From the NCBI GenBank assembly GCA_943736015.1, contig OX031059.1, positions 59,221,159 to 59,285,158 on the forward strand: 64,000 nt of DNA, read 5' to 3'. A program made the translations under genes and the position numbers. This DNA comes from Tridacna crocea. Its lineage: Eukaryota; Mollusca; Bivalvia; Cardiida; Cardiidae. Below the pieces are notes generated by a model, which saw nothing but the letters and a program-made list of their open reading frames with translations, did not search any database and was not told where the DNA came from. Of the stretch, positions 40,701 through 52,700 are shown one piece after another (the first letter of the stretch is position 1; every line of letters starts with the position of its first letter).

Positions 40701-43700
40701 GAAGCGGCTGGTCAGAATTTGAAATAATTTCACAGAGATGTTCCTTTGATGACCCTTTTCAAAAACTGTTCGCGAAATTTTGATCCGTCAATTAACATGG
40801 CTCTGGCGAATGGGGGCTACTTGCACTATCGGGAAATGAAGAAATTCTTGAAAATTCTTCTTCTGAAATGCCAGATCAGCTTTTGAAATAATTTCACAGA
40901 AATGTTCCTTTGGTAACTATGTTCAAGAATTGTTTGGAAAATGCTGATTTGTCAAGAAACATGGCTCTGGTGAATGAGGGCTACTTGCACTGTTTGGCCA
41001 TAAAGAAATTCTTTAAAATTCTTTTTTTCTGAAAATGCTAATCAGATTTTGAAATAATTTCACAGAAATGTTTCTTAGCTGACCCTTTTCAAAAATTGTT
41101 CGAGAAATTTTGATCCATCAAGTAACATGGCTCTGATGGCTGTGGGCTATTTACACAATACAGACATGAATATTTCTAACTCACCTGAGCATGAAGTGCT
41201 CATGGTGAGCTTTTGTGATCGCCCAATGTCCATCTTGCGTTTTCCATCATCCACAATTTCTTTAAACATCTTCTCCTCCCAAACCACTGGGCCAATCTTG
41301 ATGAAACTTGGCAGGGATGTTCCTTGGGAGAAGCTCTACCAAAATTGTTCAAGAGAAATAATTCCAGCCATAACTCTGGTTGCCATGGCAACCAAAAGGA
41401 AAAAAAATATCAAAAACTTTGAAAATCTTCTTCTGTGGAATAGCTTTGATATTTGGTATGTAGCATCTCCTTATCGACCTCTACCGAGATTTGTTCATAT
41501 GATGCCCCTGGGGTCAAAACTGGCCCGCCCCGGGGATCACAAGTTTGAAACATAGGAATAAAGAAGGAAAACTTTAAAATTCTTCTTCTCTGAAACTAGA
41601 GGGGGCAGAGCTTTGATATTTGGTATGTAGCATCTCCTAATGAACCTCTACCAATATTGTTCGTATGATGCCCCTGGGGTCAAAACTGGCCCTGCCTCGG
41701 GGGTCACAAGTTTGAAACATGGGAACAAAGAAGGAAAACTTTAAAAATCTTCCTCTCTGAAACTAGAAGGTGTAGAGCTTTGATATTTTGGTATGTAGCA
41801 TTTCCTAGCAAACCTCTACCAAGATTGTTCATATGATTCCCCTGGGTTCAAAACTATCCCCGGCCCGGGGGTCACAAGTTTGAAATATAGGAACAAAGAC
41901 GGAAAACTATAAAAATCTTCTTCTATGAAACTAGAAGGGGCAGAGCTTTGATATATGGTATGTAGCATCTCCTAGTGGACCTCTACCAAGATTGTTTGTA
42001 TGATGCCCCTTGGGTCAAAATTGGTCCTGCCCAGGGGGTCACAAGTTTGAAACAGGAACAAAGAAGGAAAACTATAAAAATCTTCTTCTATGAAACTAGA
42101 GGGGGCAGAGCTTTGATATATAGTATGTAGCATCTCCTAGTGGACCTCTACCAAGATTGTTCGTATGATGCCCCTTGGGTCAAAACTGGTTCCCCCCCCC
42201 CCCCCCCCGGGGGTCACAAGTTTGAAACACAGGAACAAAGACGGAAAACTATAAAAATCTTCTTCTATGAAACTAGAAGGGGCAGAGCTTTGATATATGG
42301 TATGTAGCATCTCCTATTGGACCTCTACCAAGATTGTTCGTATGATGCCCCTTGGGTCAAAACTGGTCCCGCCCCGGGGGTCACAAGTTTGAAACATAGG
42401 AACAAAGAAGGAAAACTTTAAAATTCTTCTTCTATGAAACTAGAAGGGGCAGAGCTTTGATGTTTATTATGTAGCATCTCCTAGTGGACCTCTACCAGGA
42501 TTGTTCACACGATGTCCCTGGGGTCAAAACTGGCCCCGCCCGGGGGTCAAAAGTTTGAAACGTAGGAACAAAGAAGGAAAACTTTAAAAATCTTCTTCTC
42601 TGAAACAAGGAGTAGAGCTTTGATATTTGGTATGAAGTATCTGCTATTAGACCTCTACCAAGTTTGTTCACATGATGTCCCTGGGGTCCAAACTGGCCCA
42701 GCCTCAGGGGCCACAAGTTCAAAACATACGAACAAAGAAGGAAAACTTTAAAAATATTTTTCTCTGAAACTGGAAATTGTAGAGCTTTGATATTTCATTA
42801 TGTAGCATCTTTTAATGGACCTCTACCAAATACAATACTATGATTTTTTCAGAAAAAAAGAATTTTCATTGTAGACCTTTACTGCTTAGTACTCAGGTGA
42901 GCGATATAGGACCATTATGGTCCTCTTGTTCTAATTATTCTTCTTCTCTGAAATGGCTGATTACTGGTAGATTTTGAAAAAAAATGGCTACGGTCCTCTA
43001 AACAATTCAGGTGAGCGATCCAGGGACATCTTTGCCCTCTTGTTGATTTTTAAATCAAAATCCCTCCCTCCATCTGGAACTCTGATAATCACGTAGAAGG
43101 AATTGCTCAACATGAGCAATATCTTTTTTTGCACACATTTTCAAATTTAGCCTGCAGCAGACAAAACATATGTTTTCTACAAGAAGTCGTGCAACATATG
43201 TTCAGAGGTTAATTGCATCCTTTAGTTTAGATATATTTATTTCACATCAATTGACAAACTAGTTTTACAACTTATGCTAATTTCTCTTGATTCTGCTTCC
43301 TGGGAACTACTTCAGTACTCGCTCCAAACATGACTGTGGGCCAATGAAAAATCCCAGAGATGGCACCCACCCCAGAGCATCAAACTCAGGACCTTGTGGT
43401 CACAAGACCGATGCTCTTCCTCACATCCAAGGTTACCACACAATCCTTTATTATCCCTTTACCACACAATCCCTACTTTTGACGCCCCTGAGAAAGAAGC
43501 TTTTTGAAAACCCTGTGGGAAAAGGAGAAAATGCTGGTAACCAGCATTTTCTCCTTTTCCCACAGTGTTTTCTACCCTTCCCAAAACAAGTTTCAATTTT
43601 TCAGTCACCTTTATTTTGTCATCTGTAAATACTTTCAATTTGGACCAGTCTAAAGTTTTCTTGTGTGGTAAAGGGTTATGCAACCCTGTGTTTTAATGAC

Positions 43701-46700
43701 CCTGGGAAAGAGGGTTTTACAAAAAGAAAATGCCGATAACTAGTATTTTCTCCTTTTTGCATAACAAGTTTTAACTTTTTAAAGACAGGGCCTGTATTCA
43801 CCAACCATTCTCAAGAATATTCTTGGTCTTATTCTCCACGGTTTTCTAAATTTGTAAGTGACACAACTTCTGATTGGCTAAACCAGAAGTTGTGTTACTT
43901 ACAAATGTTGAAAATTTTGAAGAATAAGACAAAAACATTCTTAAGAATGGTTGGTGAATATGGGTCCAGATATTACTTTAGCCACATTTAAATTGTTGTC
44001 TGCAAAATTAATGCTTTCAATTTTGACTTTTTGAAAACTTTGTTGTATAGAGCCAATATAACATTTGCTTTTGCAGGACAATAATATTTGGAACAGAATT
44101 GAGCAATATAAACAGATATTTGTGGAATCCAAGATGAAGGGAGTGCTAAATGATGTAAGTAAAACATTCTTTTTATTATTATTTTATTATTCATTTTTCC
44201 TTCAGGTGCCGTACATACCAATGATGAATGTGCAGATTGATCTTTGGATCTGATTTGTAAAACGTCAAATAAAAAATACTGTAATATCATATTTTGTTTA
44301 ATGCTTTCTGGTAACTAGAATAGCTTTCCTCTTTACCAAATGACAAAATTGTAGACTGGTCCAAAATGAAAGCATTTGCAGACGACGAAGTGAATGTGAC
44401 CAAAGAATTGAAACTTTGTTTAGCAAGCAAAGAAAACATTCTGGGAGGAAGGAGAAAATGCTGATTACCAGCATTTTCTCCTTTTCCCACAAGTTTTCTA
44501 AAGGCTTCTTTCACAAGGCTGTTAAAAGTCGGGATTGGTGGTAAGGGTTAAGATATTTGATGGTAACAACCAATCAAAAATAATATATATTTTCTAACTC
44601 TTCAATTGAAGACGGAAACAGTAGTGCCGGCTCACTAGTTACCTAGGTAAATTGTGCCTGCCAATCAACCAGATGGAAATATGGTGTAATTTACCCTACA
44701 TTTGTCGTGTTTTATGAAATATTGTAACATGTAGTTATGCTTATGGGGTACACCACAGGGAATTAACAAAAAGAAATGTACTGGATTTTGATGTAAGGTT
44801 CTACCAAAAAGGGTTAGAAGCATAAGATAACCCTTTGCCAAACGACAAAATTTTAGACTGGTCCAAATTGAAAGCACATCCAGACAACAAAATAAATGTA
44901 ACTAAAAAATTGAAATTTGTTTCTAGCAGGGTAGAAAACATTGTGCGAAAAGGTGAAAATGCCGGTTACCAGCATTTTCTCCTTTTCCCACAATGTTTTC
45001 AGAAGGCTTCTATCTCAGGGTCGTAAAAACCAGGGATTGTTTGGTAAAGGGTTAAAAGAATAATTGTTTTTTGTTGGTCAGGGATTGAAATTTACTTCAT
45101 CTCGTGAACATCATCAGTAACATTTTCAGACATGGTGCAGCCACATGTGAAAAAGTATTGATGCTATTCACTCTATAAAATAAATTTCGATCTTTCACTG
45201 AACAGAAAGAAATATGTATAGACAAAATATGCCATTTTCCCATTTTCATTTACCTATGGCTCTCAACTAAACGATCAAAATATTTTACAAGCCCTTGGAG
45301 GACTTATGAACACACTGAGCAAAACGGAGAAAGCGGTAGCCAGTATTTTCTCCTTTTCCAACAATGATTTATAACCTTTCTTAATTTCATAATTTGTGCA
45401 ACACTATGATAGTCATCTGCAAATGCCTTGAAATCAGTATTGTCTAAAATTTTATTGCTTGTAAGGAGTTTAGGGGTTTTGTTGCACTAATGCCCTCTTA
45501 TATAATCCAACACCACTCAATTTTAATGAATCCTAGGACCAAAAAGCCATTTGGAAAATATTGTTTTCAAGTTGAACAGGTCCAAAATTTATTATTTTGG
45601 AAAAGAGATAAGCTTTTCTTTAACTCTTTACCAAACGACAAAATTTTGGACTGGTCCAAATTCAAAGCATTTGCAGACGACAAAATAAATGTGAATCAAA
45701 ACTTGAAATTTGATCCAGAAGATGTAGAAAACATTGTGGGAAAAGGAAAAAATGCTGGTTACCAGCATTTTCTCCTTTTCCCACAATGTTTTTAAATGTC
45801 TTCTTTCTCAGGGTCGTCGAAAGTAGGGATTGTGTGGCAACGGGTTAAACTAGGAGCTGATGGCATCAAAGATGGTTTATCATTAAGTTGGAAAAGGTAT
45901 TACTTAGTCTTAAGATGGAATCTATAGTTTTGCTAGGCCTATGATTGGACCTCTTATCTTTATGGCTTAATTTGGATTATTATTGGACTTTCTGTTCTTG
46001 TGAGTTTGATAGGCTTGTGATAGAACTTGAATCTCTCTCTCAAGTTAGAAAGCTTGTGATGTGATTTAATGTTCTTATGAGTTTAGTAGGCATATGATGG
46101 GAATTTTCTTTGTTGTGAGTTTGGTAGTGTTATGTAGTGACTCTGGTTTTGAGCTCTATTGGCTGAAGGCCAGCTGAGCTTATATCATGGCGGGGTTTCC
46201 GTCATCCGTCCTTCTGTTAGTCTTTTTCTTGTTTACGCATTATAGTCTGCATTTGTCGTCAGATTTTCATGAAACTTACACAGTTTATCTCATCAATAGC
46301 TTCAAGTCTATTGATTTTGAAAAAACTCCAACAAACAGTATGGGATTTACACAGTTTATCTCATCAATAGCTTCAAGTCTATTGATTTTGACAAAATTCC
46401 AACAAACAGTATGGGATTTCCAATTCTTGTTTACGTGATAAAGTCTGCATTTGTCGTCAGATTTTCATGAAACTTGCACACTTTGTTTATCACATCAATA
46501 GCTTCAACCCTGTTGATTTTGAAAAAAATCCAACAAACAGTATTGAAAAAGTAGCCATTTCAAGTTGAAAATTTCCTATTCTTGTTTACGCAAGAAAGTG
46601 AAATTGTGGTCAGATTTTCGTGAAACTGACATAGTTTGCTTATCACATCAGTACTTTCAACCATCTTGATTTTGAAAAAAATCCAATTAACAACATGGGA

Positions 46701-49700
46701 AGAGTAGCCATTTCAAGTTGAAAGTTTCCAATTTTTGTTTACATGATAAAGTCTGCATTTGTAATCAGATTTTTGTGACACTTGTACAGTTGCTTTGTCT
46801 CATTAACAGCTTAAATCCCATTGAATTTGGAAAAAATCCAACAATTAGAATAGGAAAAGTAACCAATTAAAGTTCAAAATTTCCATTTCATGTTTACGTG
46901 ATTAGGTCACCATTTTAGTTTGGATTTTCATGAAACTTGCACAGTTGCTTTGTATCATAAATAGCTTGAACCTATTGATTTTTTTAAAAAAAATCTATCA
47001 GTTTGGGAAAAGTAGCCATTCAAAGTTGAAAATTCCCAATTCTTGTTTAGGCAATGAATTTCAAAGTGTTGATCTAATTTTTTTTGGAACTTGCAAAGAT
47101 TCATCAAGGGATTGAAAACCTTGTTAATTGTTAAGGAAAAGTAGACATTTGATGACTTGGTACTGTTTTCTGATCAATGAAGTACACATTATTAGTTGTT
47201 TGTCAAATTTCTTTGAAATTTACTAGGGTTTAATACAAAGCATAATGAAAGTTGAAACAGTATCAAATATTTAGCTATAAGAAATTCCACTTCACTTTCT
47301 TCACTGTTTGTTCAATTCATGATGCCTACATAATTATGCTGTCTTAATGGCTTCAAGCACTGTTGCAAGAACACATTTTGTGTTTTTTGTCTTTTTGCAT
47401 CATGAATTTATAATGTATGCTAGCATAAAAGCAAAATCTCTGCCAGTAGAGCAATTTCAGGCCCTTCAGGGCCTTCTAGCCTTGATTGAGTTGGACATTT
47501 CATCAGACCAGCTTACTCATGATTTTGCCAGGCATATGATGAGACTTTCTGATCTTAAGATTTTGTCAGGCTTTGCAGTACAATTAGATAGTGTTATGAA
47601 TTTTAGGTTTGTGATTGGTAGATCTGTTTTCAGGCCAGGCTTATAATGTGACCTGTCTTGTTGATTTTATTAGGCTTGGATTGGGACCTGCTGTCCTTAT
47701 GACCTTGCTTTAAGCCTATTCTTAACATGGGACCAAGGGACAAAAGCAAACAGTAAGAGAGCTCCATGTCCTGCGTTTAGGACTATATATAAATACCCTA
47801 TGACCTTGACATTGGTCCACTGGTGTACAAGTCCAAGAATCCATGTCACACCAGTAAGTATAGACAGTTTTAGAAATGCTGTCAAATAGTCCTTTTCGGT
47901 GATACCCCCTGATCTAGTCATAGAGAAGTCTAAACCTGTGACAATGTGACACATGGTCCGAATAAACATGTACATATTAGACACTAAGACACAACCCAAA
48001 GGTAATCCAGTTGACAGGCCAATCATTAAAGGTGAGTTGACATAACATGATGATTGTCCATATCCAAGGTCGGACCAATCAGATCTAGCCATTGAAACAA
48101 GGATATTTAATCCAATGAAAGCAATAGCCATTATGTATACATAAATGCTGTATTTTAGAAGAAGCTTCTTAGGATGAAATCTTGAACGGTTGAAAAATTT
48201 GATGCCAGTCTTAGTAAATGTCTGATACATGTGGAATGTACTGATATTCATCCAGAAAATGTAGGAGAGAAAAAAGAAATGAAAGATTATTCCATTTACA
48301 ATGCAAAAATAGTAAAATTTAGTGATGTCTGCACTATTGGAAACCACATAAAGTGCCTGAAAAACTATAAGGTGAAAGGTCAAGGCCATTGTAATTAGTC
48401 CTGGTGCGGACCTTAGGTTGTTCATGGTGAGATATATTACTAAAGTCAACACACTGGATAGTATTGACACAGTTGTAATTGTCAAGGATGTAATTGCTTC
48501 AGCTGTGTACAGATATAGAAAAGATCTGGTAATGTCTTGGCTTGAATTAGTGTTAAGGTACTTTCTGACAGCATTCTCAAAGACATCTAAACAGATACAT
48601 AGACTGTCAAAAGTTGGACAAAAATTGGCCTGGTTCCGAGACAAAGTTAGATTGATTGGCAGTATTATGAACTGTGTGTCAGTCATCAGAAATTCGTTCT
48701 TACCAAATTTGACATGTGTGCACAAGGAACCAGCTGGTATGCTGATGATTTCATTGTCATTTTCAAGCTTTAAACCCGTAGGATAAAAGACTGTATGGAT
48801 TAATTTGTAATATTGTTGGAGATTAGCCTCGCTCTCATCATACTCATATGATAGAGACAAATTATGCAGATAATCATGTTTGGGTGTAGACAGTTCAGAT
48901 ATGTTTTCAAAACTGAAAAATGGGTCTGGCAGGCTAGTAAGGTTAGGATCAAAACCAGAAAATGTGTTTGATAAGCTTGTATCATTAAGGTTAAATTTAA
49001 TATTAGTTATACCCAGAACAAGTTGTTCCTGTAGTTCAGTGAGATGCGAGGTAAAGTGGGCCATGAAAACCGAATCATTTGGCAATTTAAACATATGTTC
49101 CAGAAAAAAGATATACTGAACAGCAGCGTAGGTTCCAAAACTGTATATGTCATGCAGCTTTTGGCCTTCTTCCAGTACTTGTCTTATATTAACAAATTTT
49201 TCATGTTTTGGCATTTGAAAATGGATTGCATAACCAAATCCAAATATATCTGTACTGATATGTTGGTATGTATCCCTGCTAGTATTTTGAAATTGTGACT
49301 GAATTATGACTGAAAAATCTGTTTGAGTTTCGAACCCATATTTGGCTAGATTGGCAAATGTTGTATCAGCTGTTTCAAACAAAAATGTTGTGAAATTTTC
49401 ATATAAGCTCCTGATATTGTCGACTGAATATGGGATAGGAACTGTATTCAGAAAAGCCAAGGAGATGAGGAAGTTATAACCTTTGACCTGGGTATAGATC
49501 AACTCACATCTGTTATTCACCAGATTTGACAGCTCGGTACAGGATAGTTCTCGACACCCCATCTGAAAAGATACAGGAAAACAGCTTTGGCTTCCAGAGA
49601 ATTGTATCAGAGCCCTATAGTGGTGAGACCCAGGCAACAATAGTTATATACCGTACAACCCTGAGAAAAAGGCATTATAAACCATTGTGGGAAAAGGAGA

Positions 49701-52700
49701 AAATGCTGGTAACCAGCATTTTCTCCTTTTCCCTCGATGGTTTCTACACCTCTTCAAGGATACATATTATAATTTGAAAAGCACTTGAATAGTCCTTTGT
49801 GAATTTCTTTGATTCGGAAAATTAGTCCATAACTTTGCCATGTGATTGAGGGGTTAATGGGTTATTGCCATGATGTGACTTTAAAAAATTGTATGACTCC
49901 ATTACATAACAAAATTTTAGATGAGTCCACTTTAAAAGCATTTCCAGATAATGAATTAACTTTACCAAAGATGATTGGATTTATCTTTGATAGATATTTA
50001 CTCTTTACCACACAATCCCGACTTTTAACGACCCTGAGAAAGAAGCCTTTTGAAAACGTTGTAGGAAAAGAAGAAAATGCTGGTAACCAGCATTTTCTCT
50101 TTTTCCCACAATGTTTTTTCTACCCTTCCCAAAACAAATTTTAATTTTTTGAGCCACATTAAATTTTGTTGCATGCAAGTGCTTTCAATTTGGACATGTC
50201 TAAATTTTTGTTGTTTGGTAAAGGGTTAAGCATTGTCGAAAAAGGAGAAAATGCTGGTAACTGGCATATTTTTCTTTTCTCACAGTCTTTTCAAAAAAGT
50301 TAGATTTATCTTTGTAAAGGTGGAAGAGATTAGAGATTGTGGGAAAAGGGGAAAATGCTGATTGCCATCATTTTCTTTTTTTCTCTCAGTATTTTCAAAA
50401 GCCTCTTTTTAAAGGATGGTTTTAAAGTCTTAAATTATTTAGTCACAGGTAAAAGAAACATGAAATATGATTCAAACAGTCTGATAGTTTGGGTAAAATT
50501 CAAGACTGAAAAGTTATTGTTCCAAATCCTATATTTTTTTCTCGATGTAAATAGTGTTCAGAATGGGAATCAAATGGCCTGTGGGACCCCGTGTTTTTTA
50601 ATCGGGGGTAAAAGAATAAACCAGTGCAGTCCCACGATCGTCACATCTGCCATTTCATCTGGCGGAACAAATGTGACAGCATGCATGTTGTAAAAGGCAA
50701 CAAAAGGGGCATCATTTCTGTTTTGTCCATTCCTAATTTAGCATGTTTGTCTTATGTTGTTGTATGTGTATGTTATTTTCACCTCGCATTATTGTCTACT
50801 AAGTAAGTATGACCTAAGTTGTTGATGGGCCATATGGCAAGTTTTATTTTTGAAAGGTAGAAAGGTGGACAGCATTGTTGGAAAAGGAGATAATGCCTGT
50901 CAGAAATATTTTCTCTTTTTTCCCCATAATGTTGTCGCCATTGTGGGAAAAGGAGAAATCATATTTCATGTTTTTTTTACCTGTGACTAAATAATTTAGA
51001 CTTTAAAACCATTCTTTAAAAAGAGGCTTTTGAAAATAGTGTGAAAAGGAGAAAATGACGCTATTCATTTATTCATTTGAGTCACATTGATTTTGTCGAC
51101 TGCAAATACTTTCAATTTGGAAAAGTCCAAAATTTTGGCGTTTGGTAAAGAGTTAAAGGATGGTGAAATTCATTTGGATAAGATTTTCTTCCCACCGCAA
51201 ATAATGGTTCCAACAACTATAATGTGGGAAAACATCCAGTGGCATGGGAAGGAAGAATAATGTACAAAGTACTGGTTAAAAAAAAAAATCAGAAAGCATG
51301 AATAGGTGCATTTGTTTCCGTGTGGTATGAATGAAATAATATTAAAAGAAATGGTGTAATATACCATACAAACCTACAAGCCTGAAGGAGAAGGTTTTTG
51401 AAAACACTTTGGGGAAAAAAGAGCAAATATGGTTGACAGGCATTATCTCCTTTTCCAACAATGCTGTCCACATTTCTACCTTTCAAAAACAAAACTTGCC
51501 ATATGAACCAACTTCAATTTTTGGTCTGTAAATGCTCTAACTCTTTATCAAATGACAAATTTTTACACTCCTCCAAATTCAAAGCATTTGCAGATGACAA
51601 AATAAACATAACTAAAGATTTGAAATTTGTTTCCAGCAGGGTAAGAAATATTGTAGAAAAAGGAGAAAATGCTGGTTACCAGTATTTCCTTTTTTCCTCA
51701 CAATGTTTCCAAAAGGCTTCTATCTCAGGGTCGTAAAAACCTGGGATTGTTTGGTAAAGGGTTAAATTTGGTTCAATTTTGGTTTGTCATCTTGTAGAAT
51801 GGACAGAATGTAAAGCTGGTGATAAAACTCCAACAGTGTTCCTTTTCTTTGAGCACATCATAGCAACAGGTTTCATTTCTCTCCTAACTCCTTACCAAAC
51901 GAAAAAATTTTGGACTGATCCAAATTAAAAGCATTTGCAGCCGACAAAACAAAGGTGACTGAAAAATTGAAATTTGTTTTGGGAAGGGTTGAAAAAGTTG
52001 TGGAAAAAGGAGAGAATGCTGGTTACCAGCATTTTCTCCTTTTCCCACAATGTTTTCAAAAGGCATCTTTCACAGGTTCATTAAAAGTGGGGATTGTGTG
52101 GTAAAGAGTTATGACAATACTTTGCTTGATCTGTCAATGGCTTCAAAAGAATCTGTACAAAATACTAATGTTACAACAAATAATGAAAGGATTGAAATAA
52201 TTCTAAAATGGTTTCAAACACAAAACAAGCTTTTCAAAAATTAGAAGAGGTCAAACAGTTTTTGTTATGATATTGAGAAATTCAAAAGCAAATTATTTAC
52301 CGTAACTTTGTCCAATATGAATCCATTAGGACAATTGAGTCTACTGGTTTCAATACTGTCTCTCCTTCCTGGCGGGTCCAAAAGATTGAAATCCAGGATT
52401 CCAATGTATGAAAAAGGAAAATCAAACGGGTCCGTGTCGTCTGGATCACAAGAATCCAAATCTACATTGATGTTATTGCAGATGGCGCAGAAAACATTGC
52501 GATATCTGTGACGATAAACATTTCTGTAATACAGACAACCAAATTCAATTAATGGGTTATAGTTTTTCCAACTTAAAGTATGGTTACACTTTTCTATGAC
52601 GCAAATATAAGTATCAGGTGGAACAAGTGCTGGTGGTAAGAACGTGATGTCTAAATCCTCCCTGTACATTTCAGCTAATCTAATGAAATAGTCTATATTA

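Larger units (their letters stand above)
39892..43044 (+). mobile_element. RC-A element interrupted by a pM1 and by another RC-A
   Basis: Left TTTAGCTCACCTGAGCATG; right AGGTGAGCGATCCAGGGACA, then CTTTGCCCTCTTGTT. The pM1 at 39970-40198 splits the motif ATTCTTTAAACATCAACTCC at its TTAA. The RC-A at 41177-42930 splits the last units (GACATGAATATTTCT | AATTATTCTTCTTC). Confidence 0.75.
49563..52300. other. Receptor-gene intron, filled with pM1 copies
   Basis: pM1 traces: 49655-49760 (- core), 49895-49990 (+ left arm), 49999-50229 (- full), 50226-50420 (two decayed copies), 50850-50960 (core scraps), 51020-51155 (- right part), 51360-51490 (- scraps), 51538-51765 (+ full), 51885-52111 (+ full). 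The only unmarked stretch, 50421-50850, shows nothing recognisable. Confidence 0.7.

Noticed and set aside
42192..42208. Run of about 17 C as a regulatory G-quadruplex
   Set aside because: A homopolymer expansion of the CCCCGCCCCGGGG part of an RC-A unit; also a common sequencing error site.
49563..49640. Receptor exon 2 start codon at 49640
   Set aside because: The 26 codons lie upstream of a good acceptor (TTTTCAG), and the exon joins exon 1 in phase; the upstream part runs into a pM1 MITE.
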